64,000 bases of DNA, taken from positions 124,001 through 188,000 of the forward strand of contig JAMPUU010000024.1 of NCBI GenBank assembly GCA_030144965.1, given 5' to 3'. The DNA comes from Nitrospira sp. BO4 (GTDB lineage: Bacteria; Nitrospirota; Nitrospiria; Nitrospirales; Nitrospiraceae). Of the stretch, positions 61,424 through 64,000 are shown in pieces (within the stretch, counting starts at the first letter, position 1; each line of letters opens with the position of its first letter). Below the pieces are notes generated by a model. It was not told the DNA's origin and did not search any database. It was given only the letters and a program-made list of their open reading frames with translations. A program made the position numbers and the translations under genes.

Positions 61424-62869
61424 TTAGCTATCCTCTTCGCCGTCGCTATGAGCGGAGGGGATGCCATAGCGTTTACACTTTTCCCAGAGGGCTTTTCGGG
61501 ACAATCCCAAGATTCTCGATGCGGTCGTACGACTCCCCTCGACACGCTCCAACACGGAGACGATGTATTCCTTTTCAAAGCCTTCTCGCGCCGCGGCGAG
61601 CGAGGTCAGAGCCGTACCTTTTTTCTTTTTTCCCCCGGTCAACCCTTCGCTGCAGAATCCACAGGATTCCTGTGGAACACCCCCCAGGTACGGGCAGGAC
61701 TGAAACCCGCAGAGATCTGCGGGTTGGACCGTCGTCCGGTCGCGTCCGAGCGCCACGGCCCGTTCGACCATGTTTTCCAACTCCCGCACATTTCCCGGGT
61801 ACGAATAGCGAAGCAACAATTCACGAGCTTGCTGGGAAAACCCACGCAGCTGTTTGTTGAGCCTCTGCGCACACGTTTCCAGAACATGCTCGGCAATCAC
61901 CATAATGTCTTCCTGCCGTTGCCGGAGCGGAGGAACGACGATCGGGACGACATTGAGTCGGTAGAAGAGGTCCTCACGAAATCGCCCAAGAGCCACTTCT
62001 TTGCGCAGGTCTTTTTGTGTGGCACACACGAGCCGCACATCCGTTTCGATCGGCTCATTGCTCCCGACGCGTTCAAAGGTGCGCTCCTGCAGGACGCGCA
62101 AGAGTTTCACTTGCACCACCGTCGAAATTTCCCCGATTTCATCGAGAAAAAGGGTGCCCCGGTTGGCCATTTCGAACCGTCCCCGGCGCTGACGCAGCGC
62201 ACCCGTAAACGCGCCTTTTTCGTGGCCGAACAGTTCCGCTTCCAGCAGCGTTTCAGGCAACGCGGCACAGCTGACTTTGATCAGCGGGTATCCGTTCCGC
62301 GAGCTGTTTTGGTGCAGCGCGTTGGCGACGAGTTCCTTGCCCGTTCCGCTTTCCCCGACGATCAGGACGGTCGAGTCGGTCTCAGCCACCAGCTTGATCT
62401 TGTCCAATACCGCGCGCATCTGACTGTTCGCCCCTAAAATACCATTGAAACAAAACTTGTCCTCGAGTTGGTGCTTGAGGTCCTGATTTTCCCGACGCAA
62501 CGCAATCACGCCGCTGACTCGTTCGACGATCAGCAGCAATTCGTCCATCTGAAACGGCTTCGTAATGTAATCAAACGCGCCTAGTTTCATGGCTCCGACG
62601 GCTGTTTCCACGGATCCATGCGCGGTGATCACCAATACCTCGGTCCGGGGCTCTTTGTCTTTGGCCGCTTTGAGCACCGTCAATCCATCGGCACCCGGCA
62701 ACCGGAGATCAGTGATGACCAAATCAAAAGTCTTCTCCCGAATCGCTTCGATCCCTTCCGAGCCGGAAGACGCCGCTCGAACCTCACAGCCTACGGCCTC
62801 CAATGCATCGGTCATCGAGAGGCGCATCAAGGGCTCATCGTCGACCAGCAAAATGCTCAAGCCTTTCAT
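61424..62869 (-). CDS. NtrC-family sigma-54-dependent response regulator
   Basis: 481 residues from the ATG at 62869, which has AAGGAGG upstream. Receiver domain (1-120): ILLVDDEPLM, phosphoacceptor Asp in LVITDLRLPGADG, and VITAHGSVETAV. AAA+ domain (about 140-370): GESGTGKELVA, GAFTGALRQRRGRFEMANRGTLFLDEIGE with the sigma-54-contacting GAFTGA, and the R-finger region. The C-terminal Fis-type helix-turn-helix is ASRILGLSRKALWEKCKRYGI. A Cys-rich insert CGFQSCPYLGGVPQESCGFC (about 400-420), with four Cys, between the AAA+ and HTH domains is unusual. It overlaps its partner kinase gene by 4 bp. Confidence 0.94.
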   Translation of the reverse strand: MKGLSILLVDDEPLMRLSMTDALEAVGCEVRAASSGSEGIEAIREKTFDLVITDLRLPGADGLTVLKAAKDKEPRTEVLVITAHGSVETAVGAMKLGAFDYITKPFQMDELLLIVERVSGVIALRRENQDLKHQLEDKFCFNGILGANSQMRAVLDKIKLVAETDSTVLIVGESGTGKELVANALHQNSSRNGYPLIKVSCAALPETLLEAELFGHEKGAFTGALRQRRGRFEMANRGTLFLDEIGEISTVVQVKLLRVLQERTFERVGSNEPIETDVRLVCATQKDLRKEVALGRFREDLFYRLNVVPIVVPPLRQRQEDIMVIAEHVLETCAQRLNKQLRGFSQQARELLLRYSYPGNVRELENMVERAVALGRDRTTVQPADLCGFQSCPYLGGVPQESCGFCSEGLTGGKKKKGTALTSLAAAREGFEKEYIVSVLERVEGSRTTASRILGLSRKALWEKCKRYGIPSAHSDGEEDS

Positions 62870-64000
62870 GCCTCCTTCTCCGCCAAGGAACGCTCTCGCG
62901 ACACGGGCAGGCACAGCGTGAATGTCGTGCCTTTCCCGACCTCGCTCTCAACCAAGATTTTTCCACCATGGCGCTCCACGATGCCAAGATTGACCGAGAG
63001 CCCAAGTCCCGTCCCTTCCCCCTCACCTTTCGTCGTAAAGAAGGGATCGAAGACACGTGGGAGGACTGACGCGGGAATCCCCGATCCTGTGTCCTGCACG
63101 TCCACACGGCAAACCCCCTCGGCCACGGATGTCCGAATCGTCAGAACTCCTCCATTTTTCATCGCTTGCACCGCGTTCAAGGTCAAATTCATCAAGACCT
63201 GTTCAATCATATGCCGATCGACCATCACATTGGGCAAGCCATGACCTGGGAAGGTTTCCAATCGAATCTGGTTGGGAGCAAAGAGATGGGTGGTCAGCGC
63301 CAGCACCTGCTCTACAATGCGATTGATATCGGCAGGGCTGTATTCGGGTTCGTGCTGCTGTGAGAAATCGAGCAACTGGCGAACGATCTTCTGCACACGC
63401 CGGACACCATGTTCCATAGAAGCCCAGTATTCTTCTTGGCGTGCCGGCGACGGAGTGCCTTTTCGGAGGTTGTAGAGACAGTTGAGGATTCCGCCGAGAG
63501 GATTGTTGATTTCATGGGCCACACCCGCCGCGAGTTTCCCGATAGAGGCCAGTTTTTCCGCATTCCGAATCTGTCGCTCCAGCTTTTTGGTCTCCGTCAT
63601 ATCGCGCGCGATGCCGAGCACTCCTAGGATCTCGCCGTCGGCCCCTTGCAGAGGGGAGACGCTGACCATGACGGCACGCGCCTCGCCCAGCCGAGTGACG
63701 ACCTCGACCTCGTACACCTGCTTGGCACCGATATCCAACGTATTCTTGAGGCGACGCCCCCGATGACGCCGCGACAGGAGGGAGAGATACGGACGGCCGA
63801 TCAGATCATCTTTGCGATACCCCCAGGCATTGACCTTGCTATTAACATAGGTGAACTGCTGATCCAGATCGAGCGTATAGATGACGTCATTGGCATTCTC
63901 AAGCAGATTCTCCAAATACTGCTTTGTGTCTTCGATTTCTCTGGTGCGCTCTCTGACTTTCAGTTCGAGGTCTTCGCGGTATGATTGGAGTTGGCGCTCG
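62866..64000 (-). CDS. PAS-domain histidine kinase (5' end cut by window edge)
   Basis: Partial: the reading frame is open to base 64000, so the N-terminus is missing. The visible part has a coiled coil (ELKVRERTREIEDTKQYLENLL), a PAS domain beginning ANDVIYTLDLDQQFTYVN with its PAC tail, and HisKA with phosphoacceptor His in AAGVAHEINNPLGGILN. The HATPase_c domain has LMNLTLNAVQAM (N box), DTGSGIP (G1), FFTTKGEGEGTGLGLS (F/G2). NtrB-like; its stop overlaps the regulator's ATG (ATGA), so the two form one two-component system. A TTG at 63915 is inside the gene. Confidence 0.92.
   Translation of the reverse strand, partial: ERQLQSYREDLELKVRERTREIEDTKQYLENLLENANDVIYTLDLDQQFTYVNSKVNAWGYRKDDLIGRPYLSLLSRRHRGRRLKNTLDIGAKQVYEVEVVTRLGEARAVMVSVSPLQGADGEILGVLGIARDMTETKKLERQIRNAEKLASIGKLAAGVAHEINNPLGGILNCLYNLRKGTPSPARQEEYWASMEHGVRRVQKIVRQLLDFSQQHEPEYSPADINRIVEQVLALTTHLFAPNQIRLETFPGHGLPNVMVDRHMIEQVLMNLTLNAVQAMKNGGVLTIRTSVAEGVCRVDVQDTGSGIPASVLPRVFDPFFTTKGEGEGTGLGLSVNLGIVERHGGKILVESEVGKGTTFTLCLPVSRERSLAEKEA

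Noticed and set aside
61448..62437. Long plus-strand open frame opposite the NtrC-type regulator
   Set aside because: It lies fully within a gene with unmistakable AAA+ and receiver motifs; no independent start signal or family features.
1..64000. CRISPR arrays, tRNA and rRNA genes, transposases, prophage
   Set aside because: No regularly spaced direct repeats, no cloverleaf or CCA-ended structures, and no recognisable transposase, integrase or phage structural proteins were seen by eye.

Overview
The window looks like a chromosomal segment of a nitrite-oxidising Nitrospira (phylum Nitrospirota). This is inferred from gene content, not from a marker gene. It holds a prokaryotic ubiquitin-like protein (Pup), two nitrite-oxidoreductase-gamma-like haem-b proteins with a TorD/NarJ-type chaperone, two penta-haem cytochromes c, an SmbP-like metal-binding protein and a K+-independent-type H+-pyrophosphatase. 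Gene density is high and most genes lie on the minus strand. I found no rRNA, tRNA, CRISPR array, prophage or transposase gene.

Layout. 1-7145 (minus) is one tightly packed housekeeping run, read ffh > rpsP > rimM > trmD > rplS > rnhB > yraN > ftsE > ftsX > envC (cut by the left edge), with a good sigma-70-type promoter at 7245-7272. 7385-11371 holds a DUF4321 membrane protein, uvrB, a single-RRM RNA-binding protein with a clear terminator, and a translationally coupled pair of unknown genes. 11532-18512 holds an M28 peptidase, a TolC-like channel, a CPBP-like membrane protein, an RNase Z-like hydrolase and small conserved proteins. 18640-32419 is a mixed block: a UvrA protein, DUF3422, YqgE, nitrilase family, SmbP-like, rhodanese, HDAC-like deacetylase, nucleoside deaminase, a possible PD-(D/E)XK protein, PepF, a Bfd-like ferredoxin under a possible Fur box, and an exported flavodoxin. 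32563-39572 carries DUF192, a RelA/SpoT enzyme, RecJ, Pup and the H+-pyrophosphatase.

39899-56129 is the most distinctive part. Almost entirely on the minus strand, it collects two penta-haem cytochromes, a PDZ protein, two NxrC-like subunits, an NHL protein, TatA, a TPR protein, a polytopic membrane protein, a B12-type radical SAM protein, a TorD-like chaperone, a ferredoxin with four Cys clusters and an HExxH protein. The catalytic alpha and beta subunits of nitrite oxidoreductase are not here, so this reads as an accessory, maturation and electron-transfer neighbourhood. 56275-64000 holds WD40, SIMPL and thioredoxin-fold proteins, a 530-bp non-coding region with DnaA-box-like sites and a perfect palindrome, PilZ, aldo/keto reductase, and an NtrC-type regulator with its partner histidine kinase (cut by the right edge).

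The structure least explained by genes is a family of about 120-bp imperfect palindromes. Four copies and one half copy each sit immediately after a TAG stop codon, in the same orientation relative to the gene they follow. At two places an arm of the element coincides with the beginning of a cytochrome gene. A second cross-locus signal is a near-identical promoter core in front of the pup and smbP-like genes.
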